From Parvibaculum sp. (GTDB lineage: Bacteria > Pseudomonadota > Alphaproteobacteria > Parvibaculales > Parvibaculaceae): a stretch of DNA of 64,000 bases. The stretch is taken from the NCBI GenBank assembly GCA_002694985.1, contig NZNS01000003.1:81340-145339 (forward strand), read 5' to 3'. The number at the start of each line of letters is the position of its first letter. Positions within the stretch are counted from its first letter, which is position 1. The position numbers were made by a program, and so were the translations under genes. Positions 9,261 through 19,521 of this stretch are shown in pieces. The notes beneath the pieces were generated by a model. It saw only the letters and a program-made list of their open reading frames with translations. It did no database searches and had not been told where the DNA came from.

Positions 9261-10577
9261 ATGACTGAATATGGAACCAAAGCCGGCGCGAAGTCGAACG
9301 CGACCCTCTCGGTGAACGGCAACAGCTACGAATTGCCAGTCTATAGCGGCTCTCTCGGTCCGGACGTAGTCGACATCTCCGCGCTTTATGGCAAAAGCGG
9401 CGTGTTTACCTACGATCCAGGCTTCACTTCGACGGCTAGCTGCGAGTCCGACATCACCTATATCGATGGTGAAGAAGGCACACTCCTCTATCGTGGCTAT
9501 CCGATCGACCAGCTCGCCGAAAACGGCAACTTCATCGAGAGCTGCTATCTTCTACTGAATGGTGAATTGCCGACTTCCGAGCAGTATCGCGAGTTCGAAC
9601 GCGCCATCACCATGCACACGATGGTGCATGAACAGATGCAGTTTTTTCTGCGTGGTTTCCGCCGCGATGCTCATCCAATGGCCATCATGTGCGGCATGGT
9701 TGGCGCGCTGTCTGCTTTCTATCATGACTCGACGGACATCAACGATCCGCTCCAGCGGATGATCGCAAGCCGTCGCCTGATTGCAAAGATTCCGACGATT
9801 GCCGCAATGGCCTACAAATACTCAGTTGGGCAGCCGGTGGTCTATCCGAAGAACAGTCTCGGTTATGCCGAGAACTTCCTGCACATGTGCTTTTCGGTTC
9901 CTGCTGAGGAATACAAAGTCGACCCGATACTTGCCCGCGCGATGGACCGCATTTTTATTCTCCATGCTGACCATGAGCAAAATGCCTCAACCTCCACGGT
10001 GCGCCTCGCCGGTTCATCGGGTGCAAACCCGTTCGCTTGCATCGCGGCTGGCATAGCCTGTCTCTGGGGTCCGGCGCATGGTGGCGCGAACGAAGCGGCC
10101 CTTAACATGCTGCAGGAAATCGGGACAGTCGATCGTATTCCGGAATTCATCAAGCGTGCCAAGGACAAGAACGACCCCTTCCGCCTGATGGGTTTTGGCC
10201 ACCGCGTCTACAAGAATTACGATCCTCGCGCGCGTGTGATGCAGCAGACCTGTCACGAGGTGCTGAAAGTCCTGGGCATCAAGGACGATCCGCTACTCGA
10301 CGTGGCGCTTGAGCTTGAGAAGATCGCGCTCAACGATGAATATTTTGTCGAGAAAAAGCTCTATCCGAATATCGACTTCTATTCGGGCATCACGCTGAAG
10401 GCGATGGGCTTCCCAACCACCATGTTTACTGTTCTCTTCGCTCTTGCTCGTACTGTCGGCTGGGTCGCCCAGTGGAACGAGATGATCGAAGACCCGGGTC
10501 AGCGTATCGGTCGGCCGCGCCAGCTCTACACGGGCGCCCCGAAACGAGACTACGTAGACATCGACAAGCGCAAATAA
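9261..10577 (+). CDS. gltA: Citrate synthase
   Basis: A 438-residue type II (hexameric, NADH-sensitive class) citrate synthase that condenses acetyl-CoA and oxaloacetate at the entry of the TCA cycle. The N-terminal beta-rich domain ([15 protein letters not shown]) typical of the Gram-negative form is present. Catalytic regions are seen at [18 protein letters not shown] near 237, [12 protein letters not shown] near 270 with the first catalytic His, [14 protein letters not shown] near 312 with the second, and the Asp in NIDFYSGI near 370. A GACAGGTAGGCAGG stretch precedes the ATG. A strong terminator follows. Confidence 0.97.
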   Translation: MTEYGTKAGAKSNATLSVNGNSYELPVYSGSLGPDVVDISALYGKSGVFTYDPGFTSTASCESDITYIDGEEGTLLYRGYPIDQLAENGNFIESCYLLLNGELPTSEQYREFERAITMHTMVHEQMQFFLRGFRRDAHPMAIMCGMVGALSAFYHDSTDINDPLQRMIASRRLIAKIPTIAAMAYKYSVGQPVVYPKNSLGYAENFLHMCFSVPAEEYKVDPILARAMDRIFILHADHEQNASTSTVRLAGSSGANPFACIAAGIACLWGPAHGGANEAALNMLQEIGTVDRIPEFIKRAKDKNDPFRLMGFGHRVYKNYDPRARVMQQTCHEVLKVLGIKDDPLLDVALELEKIALNDEYFVEKKLYPNIDFYSGITLKAMGFPTTMFTVLFALARTVGWVAQWNEMIEDPGQRIGRPRQLYTGAPKRDYVDIDKRK

Positions 10578-10598
10578 ATTTACACCATCGAATATCAA

Positions 10599-10626
10599 GG
10601 GCGCTCCTGTCGGGGCGCCCTTTTTT
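10599..10626 (+). terminator. gltA rho-independent terminator
   Basis: GGGCGC (10599-10604) pairs with GCGCCC (10615-10620) around a 10-base loop and is followed by TTTTTT. It lies 22 bases after the gltA stop and just before the convergent lpxB stop. Confidence 0.88.
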
Positions 10627-10631
10627 ACTTT

Positions 10632-11798
10632 TTAAAGAAGTTCGAGCACTGCTTTTGCTGCTCTCTGGCTCGGTGCTAGGCCACCGATTCCCATGCGGGC
10701 GCGCAGTTCGTCGAAATCAGCCAACGCGCGGGCACGTTCCGGCGTATTCGTCATGAGTGGTCTCAGCCCCTCAAGTATTTTTTCCGGGGTGCATCGGTTG
10801 TGCAGATATTCCCGGACTGATGGGCGGTCTAGAATGAGATTTACAAGAACCACCGAGGGAATCTTTAGCACGTTGAGCGCAAACCAACCGACGAGCGCCT
10901 CTGCACGATATGCAACCACCATTGGTACCCGGGCAAGACCGAGTTCCAAGGCGACAGTGCCGGACGCGGCAAGCGCCGCTGTTGCCGCGTCGAAGGCAGC
11001 CCGCTTTTGTTGCTCGTCGCTCACGAGCAACACATCCATAGGCCATGAACGAACGGTTTTTTCGACAATTCCGCGCAAGTGAGGAACGGTCGGCAAGACA
11101 ATGCGCAGATCGGGCATCTCCTCGGCCAGCATCTTTACCACGTCTCCGAAAACCTCAAGAAGATGCTTCACCTCGTTCACGCGGCTACCCGGAAGCACAA
11201 GCAGAAGGGGCTGATCAGCCCCAATTCCATGTACCTCGCGGAACTGCTCGCCAGATCCAGCTTCCGGAACGCGGTATATTGCAGGATGTCCAACATAAAC
11301 GCAGTCCACGCCAACCGACCGCAAAAAAGCCGGCTCGAATGGCAGCAGCGCCAGCACACGACGAATATATTTCTTCATCGTTCTGGCGCGCCCCTGCCGC
11401 CAAGCCCAGACACTCGGCAATACATAGTCCACGATCGGAATATGCGGCGCGCGCCGTGCAATCCGTTTCGCAACCATGTGGGTGAATTCCGGACTGTCGA
11501 TGACGACCACTATATCCGGCTCGGCAGTGACCGCATGGCGAACGGTTTCTCTGATCCGACGAAAAATAAGCGGCAGGCGGGGAATGATTTCCCGTGGCCC
11601 CATCACGGCGATGTCCGTCATGGGGAAGATCGAGGCTAGCCCTTGCTTTTCCATTGTCTCGCCGCCGACACCTGAAAACGTCAAGGGCCAGGGAGAAATT
11701 TCCTTCATTGCCGCCATCAGTTCGCTGCCGAGCGTATCGCCCGATGTCTCACCGGCGACAAGCATGACGTGGCGGGTTTGTTTTGCTGTGTCGCTCAA
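10632..11798 (-). CDS. lpxB: Lipid-A-disaccharide synthase
   Basis: A 388-residue GT-B glycosyltransferase (GT19) that joins lipid X to UDP-diacylglucosamine to form the lipid A disaccharide at the inner membrane. Visible are the opening VMLVAGETSGDTLGSELM near 12, FSGVGGETMEKQG near 40, the hydrophobic IPIVDYVLPSVWAWRQGR region near 135, VYVGHPAIY near 180 and the donor-binding AASGTVALELGLARVPMV near 280. It is the last gene of the supercluster and overlaps the lpxI stop by 4 bases, so it is probably coupled to its substrate-making partner. Confidence 0.97.
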   Translation of the reverse strand: MSDTAKQTRHVMLVAGETSGDTLGSELMAAMKEISPWPLTFSGVGGETMEKQGLASIFPMTDIAVMGPREIIPRLPLIFRRIRETVRHAVTAEPDIVVVIDSPEFTHMVAKRIARRAPHIPIVDYVLPSVWAWRQGRARTMKKYIRRVLALLPFEPAFLRSVGVDCVYVGHPAIYRVPEAGSGEQFREVHGIGADQPLLLVLPGSRVNEVKHLLEVFGDVVKMLAEEMPDLRIVLPTVPHLRGIVEKTVRSWPMDVLLVSDEQQKRAAFDAATAALAASGTVALELGLARVPMVVAYRAEALVGWFALNVLKIPSVVLVNLILDRPSVREYLHNRCTPEKILEGLRPLMTNTPERARALADFDELRARMGIGGLAPSQRAAKAVLELL

Positions 11799-12670
11799 GT
11801 GTTTGTTTGCTCAAAGCGTTTACGCGAGAGCCCAATTACGAAAAGCCCCTTCGCATTAGCGACGCGCGATACCGCCTCGATATCCGCAACCAAGGTGCCC
11901 CCCGCCTCAACGGCAATACCTGCGAGCCCAGCGATAGCAGCTCGCTCCACGGTTTCAACACCTATGGTGGGCATATCCACGCGGCGCTCCTGCCCCGGCT
12001 TCGATAGCTTGACCAAAACTCCCTGGCGTTTTGTTTCGCTGCCGCGAATGTTCTCCGGCAGACCGGCAACACGCGCCAGCATGGCATCCGTTCCCTCCAC
12101 CGCCTCGAGCGCCAAAACAATTCCCCGGCATGCGATAGCGCCTTGCCCTATATCGAGGGCCCCGATTGCCAGCGCGGCGCGCGCAGCGATGTCGATATCG
12201 CTTTCATCCTGCAGTGAAGGTGAAACCGATGTCAGTATACCTTCGGGAGCGAGCAAGCTTGCTGCAATCTCATGTGCGCCGACGATCCTGAACCCATGGT
12301 CCTTTTCAAGGAACTGGGACAGCCCGCGCAGAAGGCCGTCATCGCCTTCCTTCATCCAGCCAGCCAACCTCGGCAAAATCTTCATGGCAGTCATGTCGAG
12401 CCCGAGCTTGCTCAGATCTGGGCGTTTGATAGGGCCTATCAGAACGACATCTTCACAACCTTCATGCTTCAGCAAGCGTAGAAATTCACCTAGCGCCCCT
12501 ATACGCACCCACGCATGAGGGAAGGCTTCGATATCCTTACTGGCCGCACCTTCAATTCCCACAATGAAGACTTCACGGCCCTGGTCTGTTGCCGTCTTCG
12601 CTATCGCGACAGGCAATGGGCCGCTGCCTGCGGCTATTCCAAGTTTACGGAAATTTGAGGTGCCACTCAT
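11795..12670 (-). CDS. lpxI: UDP-2,3-diacylglucosamine pyrophosphatase LpxI
   Basis: A 291-residue protein of the LpxI (former DUF1009) family, which hydrolyses UDP-diacylglucosamine to lipid X. Alphaproteobacteria use LpxI where E. coli uses the unrelated LpxH. The N-terminal domain shows LGIAAGSGPLPVAIAKTA and later LIGPIKRPDLSKLGLD near 90; the C-terminal domain shows PEGILTSVSPS near 145 and DMPTIGVETVERAAIAGLAG near 245. The start at 12670 (MSGTSNFRKLG) fits the family; longer frames run into lpxA. It sits between lpxA and lpxB, as expected for this pathway step. Confidence 0.95.
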   Translation of the reverse strand: MSGTSNFRKLGIAAGSGPLPVAIAKTATDQGREVFIVGIEGAASKDIEAFPHAWVRIGALGEFLRLLKHEGCEDVVLIGPIKRPDLSKLGLDMTAMKILPRLAGWMKEGDDGLLRGLSQFLEKDHGFRIVGAHEIAASLLAPEGILTSVSPSLQDESDIDIAARAALAIGALDIGQGAIACRGIVLALEAVEGTDAMLARVAGLPENIRGSETKRQGVLVKLSKPGQERRVDMPTIGVETVERAAIAGLAGIAVEAGGTLVADIEAVSRVANAKGLFVIGLSRKRFEQTNT

Positions 12671-12680
12671 CGACCTGCGG

Positions 12681-13481
12681 TCAAGCCGCACGGTCGGGCC
12701 GCGGCATGCAGATCGCCCGGTCCGCTTCTGCACGAATGAAGTCAACGATCTCCATAACTTCCTGTTTATCGGCGAATTTTTCTGCTGCCATCGCAACACG
12801 TTCGCGCAATGTACCTTCGCTCGAAAATATAAGGTTGTATGCCTCACGCATGGACAGCATCTGTTCGCGCGAAAAGCCTCTGCGTTTCAATCCCACCAGA
12901 TTCAGCCCCATAAGATACGCACGGTTGCCGACAACCAGTCCATAAGGAATGACATCATTCTCAACAGCACTCATGCCGCCAATGAATGCGTGTTTGCCAA
13001 CACGACCAAACTGATGCAACGCGGCACCACCACCAAAGATCACGTAATCGTCTATCTTGCAGTGTCCAGCCAACATGACGTTGTTCGAAAAAACGACATG
13101 ATCGCCAATAATCGAGTCGTGGCCAACGTGCGATGCTGCGAGGAACGCGCAATGGTTGCCTACGCGCGTCACCATACCGCCACCTTCAGTGCCGGGATTC
13201 ATTGTTACATGCTCGCGGACGAGATTGTCCGTGCCAATCTCCAGCGTGCTCGGTTCATCCTTGTACTTCAGGTCTTGAGGCTGATGCCCAATGGAAGCGA
13301 ACGGGTAAATTTGTGTTCGCGCACCAATGCTGGTCCGACCTTCCACAACGACATGTGAATGCAGAACCACATCCTCATGAATGACGACATGAGGCCCCAC
13401 GACACAAAAAGGACCGACTTTTACGCTAGGTGCCAGCTGCGCCTTTGGATCGACAATCGCTGTCGGATGAACCCCTGTCAT
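12681..13481 (-). CDS. lpxA: UDP-N-acetylglucosamine acyltransferase
   Basis: A 266-residue trimeric left-handed beta-helix enzyme that starts lipid A synthesis by acylating UDP-GlcNAc from 3-hydroxyacyl-ACP. Hexapeptide repeats run from [20 protein letters not shown] to about residue 190. The catalytic His region is [19 protein letters not shown] near 120, followed by [20 protein letters not shown] helical C-terminal domain follows. The start at 13481 overlaps the fabZ stop by 4 bases. Confidence 0.97.
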   Translation of the reverse strand: MTGVHPTAIVDPKAQLAPSVKVGPFCVVGPHVVIHEDVVLHSHVVVEGRTSIGARTQIYPFASIGHQPQDLKYKDEPSTLEIGTDNLVREHVTMNPGTEGGGMVTRVGNHCAFLAASHVGHDSIIGDHVVFSNNVMLAGHCKIDDYVIFGGGAALHQFGRVGKHAFIGGMSAVENDVIPYGLVVGNRAYLMGLNLVGLKRRGFSREQMLSMREAYNLIFSSEGTLRERVAMAAEKFADKQEVMEIVDFIRAEADRAICMPRPDRAA

Positions 13482-13954
13482 TTTTCGGCGGCACCGGCAA
13501 TCATCGCGCCGAGATCGCATTCCGCAACGACCTTCCCGTCGACCCTCGCCTCACCGTGATATTTCCAGACAGCCCCCCTGCTCTGGAGCTTGGTGACGTG
13601 CACATGAAGCACATCACCCGGAACCACTGGCTTACGGAATCGAGCACGATCTACCGTCATGAAGTAGACGAGTTGATTGCTTCCCGACGTACCGAGATGA
13701 TTGATAACAAGAGCACCTGCCGTCTGCGCCATCGCCTCTACAATAAGGACGCCTGGCATAACCGGGTGCCCCGGAAAGTGGCCCTGAAAAAAGGGCTCAT
13801 TATTGGTCACATTCTTGATGCCGGTTGCTGACTCGTCACCCTTCATGTCGATGATCCGATCAATCATTAACATGGGATAGCGATGGGGAAGCAGTTCCAG
13901 AACCCTGCCAATATCGGCAGTGCCGAGTGTTTCCGATACCTCAGCCTCGCTCAT
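13478..13954 (-). CDS. fabZ: 3-hydroxyacyl-ACP dehydratase FabZ
   Basis: A 158-residue hot-dog-fold dehydratase acting on 3-hydroxyacyl-ACP in fatty acid elongation. The active-site His lies in [15 protein letters not shown] near 65 and the Glu in [11 protein letters not shown] near 80; [14 protein letters not shown] near 25 is also typical. FabZ competes with LpxA and LpxD for the same acyl-ACP substrates, so clustering with them balances lipid A against phospholipid. The ATG at 13954 ([11 protein letters not shown]) follows a GGAAGGAAGATGGA site. Confidence 0.97.
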   Translation of the reverse strand: MSEAEVSETLGTADIGRVLELLPHRYPMLMIDRIIDMKGDESATGIKNVTNNEPFFQGHFPGHPVMPGVLIVEAMAQTAGALVINHLGTSGSNQLVYFMTVDRARFRKPVVPGDVLHVHVTKLQSRGAVWKYHGEARVDGKVVAECDLGAMIAGAAEK

Positions 13955-13988
13955 TCCATCTTCCTTCCAAGACTGCTTGATCCATCGT

Positions 13989-15056
13989 TCATTCGTCCGA
14001 GCTTTCGGTCTTTTTTTTCCGGCGCCCCAGTTTACGTAGTTCGACCACCTCGCGCCGCCATTCCGCAATGGGCTTGGCCGGAACACCACCATACTGTTGC
14101 CCCGCCGGCACATCATGAAGTACCGCGCTTCTCGCGGCGATCTGCGCACCGGTATTGATTGTCAGATGACCAGTCACCCCTACTTGGGCCGCTAACACGA
14201 CGAAGTCACCCAGTTTAGCGCTACCTGAAATGCCGGTCAGGGAAACCACTATGCACCCCCGGCCAATCTCGACGTTGTGGCCGATCTGGACCAGATTATC
14301 AATCTTGGTTCCTTCCCCGATCACCGTATCGGGCCCAGCCCCGCGATCAATGGTCGAGTTTGCGCCAATCTCGACATCGTCCTGAATGATGACTCGCCCG
14401 AGCTGCGGCACCTTTTCATGCCGCGGCAATCCCATTGCAAAACCGAACCCATCCTGTCCGATCCGAACACCCGGGTGCAGCATCACCCGGTCGCCGATAT
14501 GTGCATGACTTATCGTCGTATTAGGGCCGATAAAGCAGTTCTTGCCGATCGTGCACCCCTTGGAGAGTGAAGCATTCGCGCAAATCACCGTTCCGCTGCC
14601 GACCTCAACGCCCGCACCAATCACCGCACCCGGCTCGACCGTGACCTCATCTCCAAGTCTTGCTGTCGGATGTACAGTAGCACCGGAATGCACAATTCCT
14701 TTTTCGCCGTAGGTATCGCTGCCGACCACTTCTTCTGGATAGAAAAGTTGTGCAGCGACAGCATAGGCGCGGTAGGGCTGTTCAGACAGCAAAAGAGCCA
14801 ACCCCCGAGGCGCTCTCTCTGCAAAGCGCGGATGGACGATACACGCCCCCGCCCGCGTCGTTTCAAAGACGCTCGCATATTTCGGATTATCCAGAAAGCT
14901 GAGGTCGCGAGGTCCAGCTGCGTCGAGCGGTGCGACACCGTCGAGGGTGCGTTCTTCGTCCACGCCGTCGGCAAGGATGGCCCCTATGCGCCGAGCGATT
15001 TCGCCGAGCGACATGGCTTCTCTTGCTGCAAAAAAGCGTTTGTCAGTCATGACCAT
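13989..15056 (-). CDS. lpxD: UDP-3-O-acylglucosamine N-acyltransferase
   Basis: A 355-residue LpxD that adds the second hydroxyacyl chain in lipid A synthesis. An N-terminal uridine-binding domain ([20 protein letters not shown] near 40) precedes a left-handed beta-helix of hexapeptide repeats (about 110-310) with [25 protein letters not shown] near 190 and the catalytic His in [10 protein letters not shown] near 255. The basic tail ([13 protein letters not shown]) is less conserved. A second Met at codon 3 (15050) is an alternative start. Confidence 0.96.
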   Translation of the reverse strand: MVMTDKRFFAAREAMSLGEIARRIGAILADGVDEERTLDGVAPLDAAGPRDLSFLDNPKYASVFETTRAGACIVHPRFAERAPRGLALLLSEQPYRAYAVAAQLFYPEEVVGSDTYGEKGIVHSGATVHPTARLGDEVTVEPGAVIGAGVEVGSGTVICANASLSKGCTIGKNCFIGPNTTISHAHIGDRVMLHPGVRIGQDGFGFAMGLPRHEKVPQLGRVIIQDDVEIGANSTIDRGAGPDTVIGEGTKIDNLVQIGHNVEIGRGCIVVSLTGISGSAKLGDFVVLAAQVGVTGHLTINTGAQIAARSAVLHDVPAGQQYGGVPAKPIAEWRREVVELRKLGRRKKKTESSDE

Positions 15057-15099
15057 CGCATCTCGGCGGCGATATGCACACTCGCCGTCCGGGGGTGAT

Positions 15100-15702
15100 T
15101 TACTGGGCGGCCTTCTGCGCTGCCTGCAGTTCCGCAGGCGTCACCGGCTTGACCTCGATAGTGGTCATGCGCTCATTCAGCCGTTTTAGAACTTCCGCCG
15201 AAATATCGAGGTCCGCACCGCCCGCAAGTACTACAGACTGGTCGAAAAGGATAGTGCCATCCTTTTCCTTAAGCACCTCGGCAAAGATCGGCCGCAGAAC
15301 TGCTTCTACTTTTGCATTCGCCCGCTGCAGACCTAGCTGAAGCGCCTGGCTCTTCTGCTGCATCGACTGCTGGAATTCGGCTTCACGCTTCTGCAGATCC
15401 TGCACCCTTCGTTTCAGATCGTCTTGCGAGAGCAAGGCACGCTCTTCGGTGAGCTTCTTCGCATCTGCCTTAAGGGCGTCATCCGTCTTCTTGCCCTCGG
15501 CACGAAGTTTTCTGGCCTGGTCCTCAAACTGAACACGAATGTTCTGTCCGACTTTCGACTGCGTAAAGACAGCTTCCGTGTCGACGATGAGGACGACGGC
15601 AGGGCCGACGGCCATGGCGGGTGCTGCCATCAACGGCAGGTAAGCAGCGAGCGTAAGGCCCAACACTACGGCAACACGCTTGACACTCAACATAAACTTC
15701 AT
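15100..15702 (-). CDS. skp: Periplasmic chaperone of the OmpH/Skp family
   Basis: A 200-residue periplasmic chaperone that holds unfolded outer-membrane proteins. A signal peptide (hydrophobic [16 protein letters not shown], cleavage likely after AMA near 29) is followed by [20 protein letters not shown] and long charged coiled-coil helices rich in Lys, Glu and Gln (about 60-140), the Skp tentacles. It lies between bamA and lpxD as in most Gram-negative bacteria. The start at 15702 was chosen because it opens the signal peptide; longer frames run into bamA. Confidence 0.93.
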   Translation of the reverse strand: MKFMLSVKRVAVVLGLTLAAYLPLMAAPAMAVGPAVVLIVDTEAVFTQSKVGQNIRVQFEDQARKLRAEGKKTDDALKADAKKLTEERALLSQDDLKRRVQDLQKREAEFQQSMQQKSQALQLGLQRANAKVEAVLRPIFAEVLKEKDGTILFDQSVVLAGGADLDISAEVLKRLNERMTTIEVKPVTPAELQAAQKAAQ

Positions 15703-15754
15703 TTCCGAACGTCCCTCTGATCTTTTGTTTGAATCGCCATCCCCCGAACGGCGA

Positions 15755-18136
15755 TTAGAACGATGTGCCGGCGCTAAACCGGAAGGCTTCCTTCTCGTCA
15801 TAAGGCTCATCCAGCAGCACCTGCGCGAAGTCCAGGCGAATGGGGCCAAAGGGCGACTGCCAGTAGAGGCTCAGACCGACCGACGCGCGCGGCGCGAAAT
15901 CGTCGACGATGCCGGGATAGAGCGTATTATCGTAGTCCGAAAGGCCGATATAACCGCCATCGGCAAAGACCGATGTCTTTATACCCAAAGCATCCGGAAG
16001 ACCGTTTGGAAAGGACAGTTCCGCTGTGCCGAAGATATATGCCGTGGCGCCGACCGCATCGCTGTTCGTCGACGTCAGATCGCGCGGACCGATACCGCCT
16101 CTTGCGAAGCCGCGAATCGTATTGCCGCCCTTGAAGAAATGGTCGTTCAGCGGTACGTCATCTCCAATTCCATGAACATACCCACCATCGACACGCCAGC
16201 TTGTGAGGAAATCATCAGACAACGGAAAGTAATACCGCGCGAGAATCTCGTTGGAGATATACCGCACCGTGCCGCCAAGGCCGGCGAAATTCTGGGTGAA
16301 CAGGAAATCCCAGCCCCCGGTTGGCTCAACCGGATCGTTTCGATTGTCGTAGTAATAGTCATACCCGACGATTGAACGATACTCGGTTCCTTCGGCATCT
16401 TTGATAATCGGAGAAACGCAATAATCACCCGGTACGTAAGCGGGGTCGCCACACGAGATATATCGGACGTCAAAAATCTCATCGAACCTGAACTGATAGC
16501 GGGTCAGCAGTCGGCTTTTCTCCGAGAGCGGGAAGCCAAAACGCAAACCGAAACCCTGCGACCGGGAATTGAACGAAGACTCATCCTGATAATCCGTTTC
16601 GCTGCCGAAGATATCGATACCGCCCACAAGATCGCGATCCAGGAAATATCGATCGGTATAGTGAAATTCAATCAGCTGACGTCGCTTCGAAAGCGAAAGT
16701 GAAGTACTGAGTTGCAGGCCACGCCCGAGGAAATTGCGTTCAGACAACTGAATGCCTGCCACCGCATTGTCGAGTGTCGAGAAGCCGGCACTGAGCGACA
16801 GCGAGCCGGTTGACTGCTCCTGAACGTCAACGCCAATGATTGTCTTGTCAGGCGCCGAGCCGGGGCTCTGCGTGACGTCGACCTTGGAGAAATACTGGAG
16901 AGCACGAATGTTCTTCTCGGATTTATCGAGCAACACATTATTGAATGCGTCACCTTCAGACATCCGCATCTGCCGACGAATAACTTTGTCCAGCGTTCGC
17001 GAATTGCCGGTAATGTTAATCCGCTCAACATATACTCTCGGACCTTCCGTGATCTGGAAAGTCAGATCGATCACGCGCTCATCCTTGCGGCGCTTGACAC
17101 GTGGACGCACTTCAGCAAATGCGTAGCCCTGCGAACCTGCGGCGTAGGTCAGTTCGTCGATCGTCTCGTCGATCAGCCCTGCGTTGTAAGTGTCGCCTTT
17201 TTTGGGCAACAACAGCGCTTCAAGTTCTTCCTGGTTGAGTTTGTCGAGCTCGGTGACAACCTTGATATCTCCGAACTGATAGACCTCTCCCTCATCGACC
17301 GTAAAGGTGATGTGGAACGCTGAGTCATCGCGGCTGAGATCGGCAACAGCAGATACAACGCGAAAGTCCGCGTATCCTCGCTGCAGATAGTAGCGGCGCA
17401 GAAGTTCACGGTCATAAGTCAGCCGATCAGGATCGTAGCTGTCCGAAGAAGACAGGAATTTCCACCATGCGGACTCGCCCGTGGAAATAACCTCGCGCAG
17501 CGTGCCATCACTGAATTCCTTATTCCCGATGAAATTGATAGACGCGATCTTCGTTTTCGGTCCCTCGCTGATCTCGTAAACAAGATCCACGCGGTTCTGC
17601 GGCAGCTGAATCACTTTCGGTTCGATCGTCGCAGAGAAACGGCCACCCCGGCGATAAAGCTCGACCATCCTGCTGACGTCGGACTGGACCTTCGCTCGGG
17701 TGTAGATAACGCGAGGCTGCAGCTGCACTTCGTTCTGCAAATCCTCTTCCTTGATCGCGCTGTTTCCTTCGAAAGCCACACGATTAATGATCGGATTTTC
17801 AACCACCGAAACGACGAGCTTCGTCCCTTCGAGATGCATGGATATGTCGGCAAAAAGTCCCGTGCCGAAAAGCTGTTTCAGCGACTGGTCCGCGAGCTCG
17901 GGGCTATAGAAACTCCCCGGCTTGATCAGCGTATAGGAGCGGACTGTTTCAGCCTCGATGCGCTGATTGCCTTTCACGACAACTTCCGTCACGACAATCT
18001 GATCTTGCGCCACGGCTTGTGATGCATAACCGGCACCAACCAAAGATGCCACCACAAGAGCCCAAGCGAGAGTGAGCGCCCGTGAGAAATCACAGACACG
18101 CGCCACAACGGTCAACCAAGCGGCTTGCTGCCCCAT
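15755..18136 (-). CDS. bamA: Outer-membrane protein assembly factor BamA
   Basis: A 793-residue Omp85 protein, the central channel of the BAM complex inserting beta-barrel proteins into the outer membrane. A signal peptide ends near residue 43 (SQAVAQ). Five POTRA domains follow (about 45-440; for example VVKGNQRIEAETVRSY and INFIGNKEFSD). The 16-strand barrel runs to the C-terminal Phe (FRFSAGTSF), the expected beta-signal. GGNTIRGFARGGIGPRD near 685 is the conserved loop 6 VRGF-type motif with Arg. The start at 18136 follows AGGGGACGG. Confidence 0.97.
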   Translation of the reverse strand: MGQQAAWLTVVARVCDFSRALTLAWALVVASLVGAGYASQAVAQDQIVVTEVVVKGNQRIEAETVRSYTLIKPGSFYSPELADQSLKQLFGTGLFADISMHLEGTKLVVSVVENPIINRVAFEGNSAIKEEDLQNEVQLQPRVIYTRAKVQSDVSRMVELYRRGGRFSATIEPKVIQLPQNRVDLVYEISEGPKTKIASINFIGNKEFSDGTLREVISTGESAWWKFLSSSDSYDPDRLTYDRELLRRYYLQRGYADFRVVSAVADLSRDDSAFHITFTVDEGEVYQFGDIKVVTELDKLNQEELEALLLPKKGDTYNAGLIDETIDELTYAAGSQGYAFAEVRPRVKRRKDERVIDLTFQITEGPRVYVERINITGNSRTLDKVIRRQMRMSEGDAFNNVLLDKSEKNIRALQYFSKVDVTQSPGSAPDKTIIGVDVQEQSTGSLSLSAGFSTLDNAVAGIQLSERNFLGRGLQLSTSLSLSKRRQLIEFHYTDRYFLDRDLVGGIDIFGSETDYQDESSFNSRSQGFGLRFGFPLSEKSRLLTRYQFRFDEIFDVRYISCGDPAYVPGDYCVSPIIKDAEGTEYRSIVGYDYYYDNRNDPVEPTGGWDFLFTQNFAGLGGTVRYISNEILARYYFPLSDDFLTSWRVDGGYVHGIGDDVPLNDHFFKGGNTIRGFARGGIGPRDLTSTNSDAVGATAYIFGTAELSFPNGLPDALGIKTSVFADGGYIGLSDYDNTLYPGIVDDFAPRASVGLSLYWQSPFGPIRLDFAQVLLDEPYDEKEAFRFSAGTSF

Positions 18137-18224
18137 TCCGTCCCCTAATCTCTCACGCCGCGCGACACCATTATCAAACGCGCGAACTATTCCATGCCGA
18201 TGCGAAACTTCTCGCAGCCGACGA

Positions 18225-19394
18225 TTAACTGAACAAACCACTCAGGAACGAAAAGACCTGAAGGTGAACCAGGTCGTTCCAGGTGGCGAAAACCATCAAC
18301 ATCATGACCAGCGCTAGACCAATTCTGAAACCGTATTCCTGCGCCTGTTCGCCCAAAGGCTTCCCGCGAATGGCTTCCACCGCATAATACAGCAAATGGC
18401 CACCATCAAGCATGGGCACAGGGAAGAGGTTCAAAAGGCCGATGCTGACTGAAAGCATCGCAACCATACCGACAAGGGCGGTGAAACCGATGGTCGCCAC
18501 CTGACCGGAGACCTGTGCAATACGAAGCGGACCGCCAAGCTGGTCGGCGTCTTCGGTGCCTGTAAAAATGCCGCCGATGTAACTCAGGGTGCGCTCAGTG
18601 ACAAACCAGGTTTCTTTGGCTCCCAGCCACACAGCCGCAACCGGATTGCTGCGTACAATTTCGACATTCTCGCTGTCGATCTTCCGCACGATGCCGAGCA
18701 TTGGAATGCGGTGAACATTGCCAAAGCGATCGGTTATCTCCTGCACCTGAGGTGTCGCATAAAGCGTAACAAGCTCGTCACCACGCACCACTTCAAAGAC
18801 AAGCTCTTCCCCGCCGCTCGTCGAAACGACGCGCTGCATTTCCTCGAAGCTCGATATCGGTGATCCGTCGATCGCCGCAATCCGGTCGCCTGAAACGAAA
18901 CCCGCTTCGGCAGCTGCACTGCCCGGCTTGACCTCATCGACCACAGGAGTCGCAATCGTCCGGCCAACGAAAGTGAAAATTCCGGCAAAGATGACGATTG
19001 CAAGAATGAAGTTCGCAATCGGCCCTGCCGCCACAACGGCAGCCCGCTGGGGCAAGGATTTGAAATGAAAAAGACCCGCCCGTTCATCTTGGGGAATGTC
19101 CGCAAGGCGCTGCTTGTCCGGCACGCTAGCTGCGTTTTCGTCACCCGCAAATTTCACGTACCCGCCGAGAGGTATCCAGCTCACCTTCCAGCGTGTGCCA
19201 TGCTTGTCATTCCAGCCGAAAATTTCCCGCCCGAAGCCGATCGAGAAGACATCGACTTTCACACCGCACCATCGCGCCACTGTGAAGTGACCGAGCTCGT
19301 GAAAGAAGACCACGACCGTCAACACAAACAGAAAGGGAATGAGATAGCCCCAGAGCGATTCTCCGAAACCACCGATATCCGCAAGCAAGTCCAT
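18225..19394 (-). CDS. rseP: RseP-type site-2 zinc metalloprotease
   Basis: A 389-residue inner-membrane site-2 protease that cuts anti-sigma factors and leftover signal peptides within the membrane. The zinc site HELGH is in VVFFHELGHFTVARWCG near 30-45, and the third ligand is in the LFPVPMLDGGHLLYY segment near 335 (NxxPxPxLDG). A single PDZ domain sits between (about 120-215, VDEVKPGSAAAEAGFVSGD). The ATG at 19394 gives a normal N-terminus; a GTG 12 codons upstream is possible. It lies between dxr and bamA as in E. coli. Confidence 0.95.
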   Translation of the reverse strand: MDLLADIGGFGESLWGYLIPFLFVLTVVVFFHELGHFTVARWCGVKVDVFSIGFGREIFGWNDKHGTRWKVSWIPLGGYVKFAGDENAASVPDKQRLADIPQDERAGLFHFKSLPQRAAVVAAGPIANFILAIVIFAGIFTFVGRTIATPVVDEVKPGSAAAEAGFVSGDRIAAIDGSPISSFEEMQRVVSTSGGEELVFEVVRGDELVTLYATPQVQEITDRFGNVHRIPMLGIVRKIDSENVEIVRSNPVAAVWLGAKETWFVTERTLSYIGGIFTGTEDADQLGGPLRIAQVSGQVATIGFTALVGMVAMLSVSIGLLNLFPVPMLDGGHLLYYAVEAIRGKPLGEQAQEYGFRIGLALVMMLMVFATWNDLVHLQVFSFLSGLFS

Positions 19395-19521
19395 CACGTT
19401 CAAGCTGTTATCCCACACATATAAAGGCACCGCCGCTGCCTAAGCTTCGACACCCTTCCCCGTCGCCAACGCGCTCCAACAGAACCCCAACTGCCCGAGC
19501 ACAGACGGTCCACAGCCTACG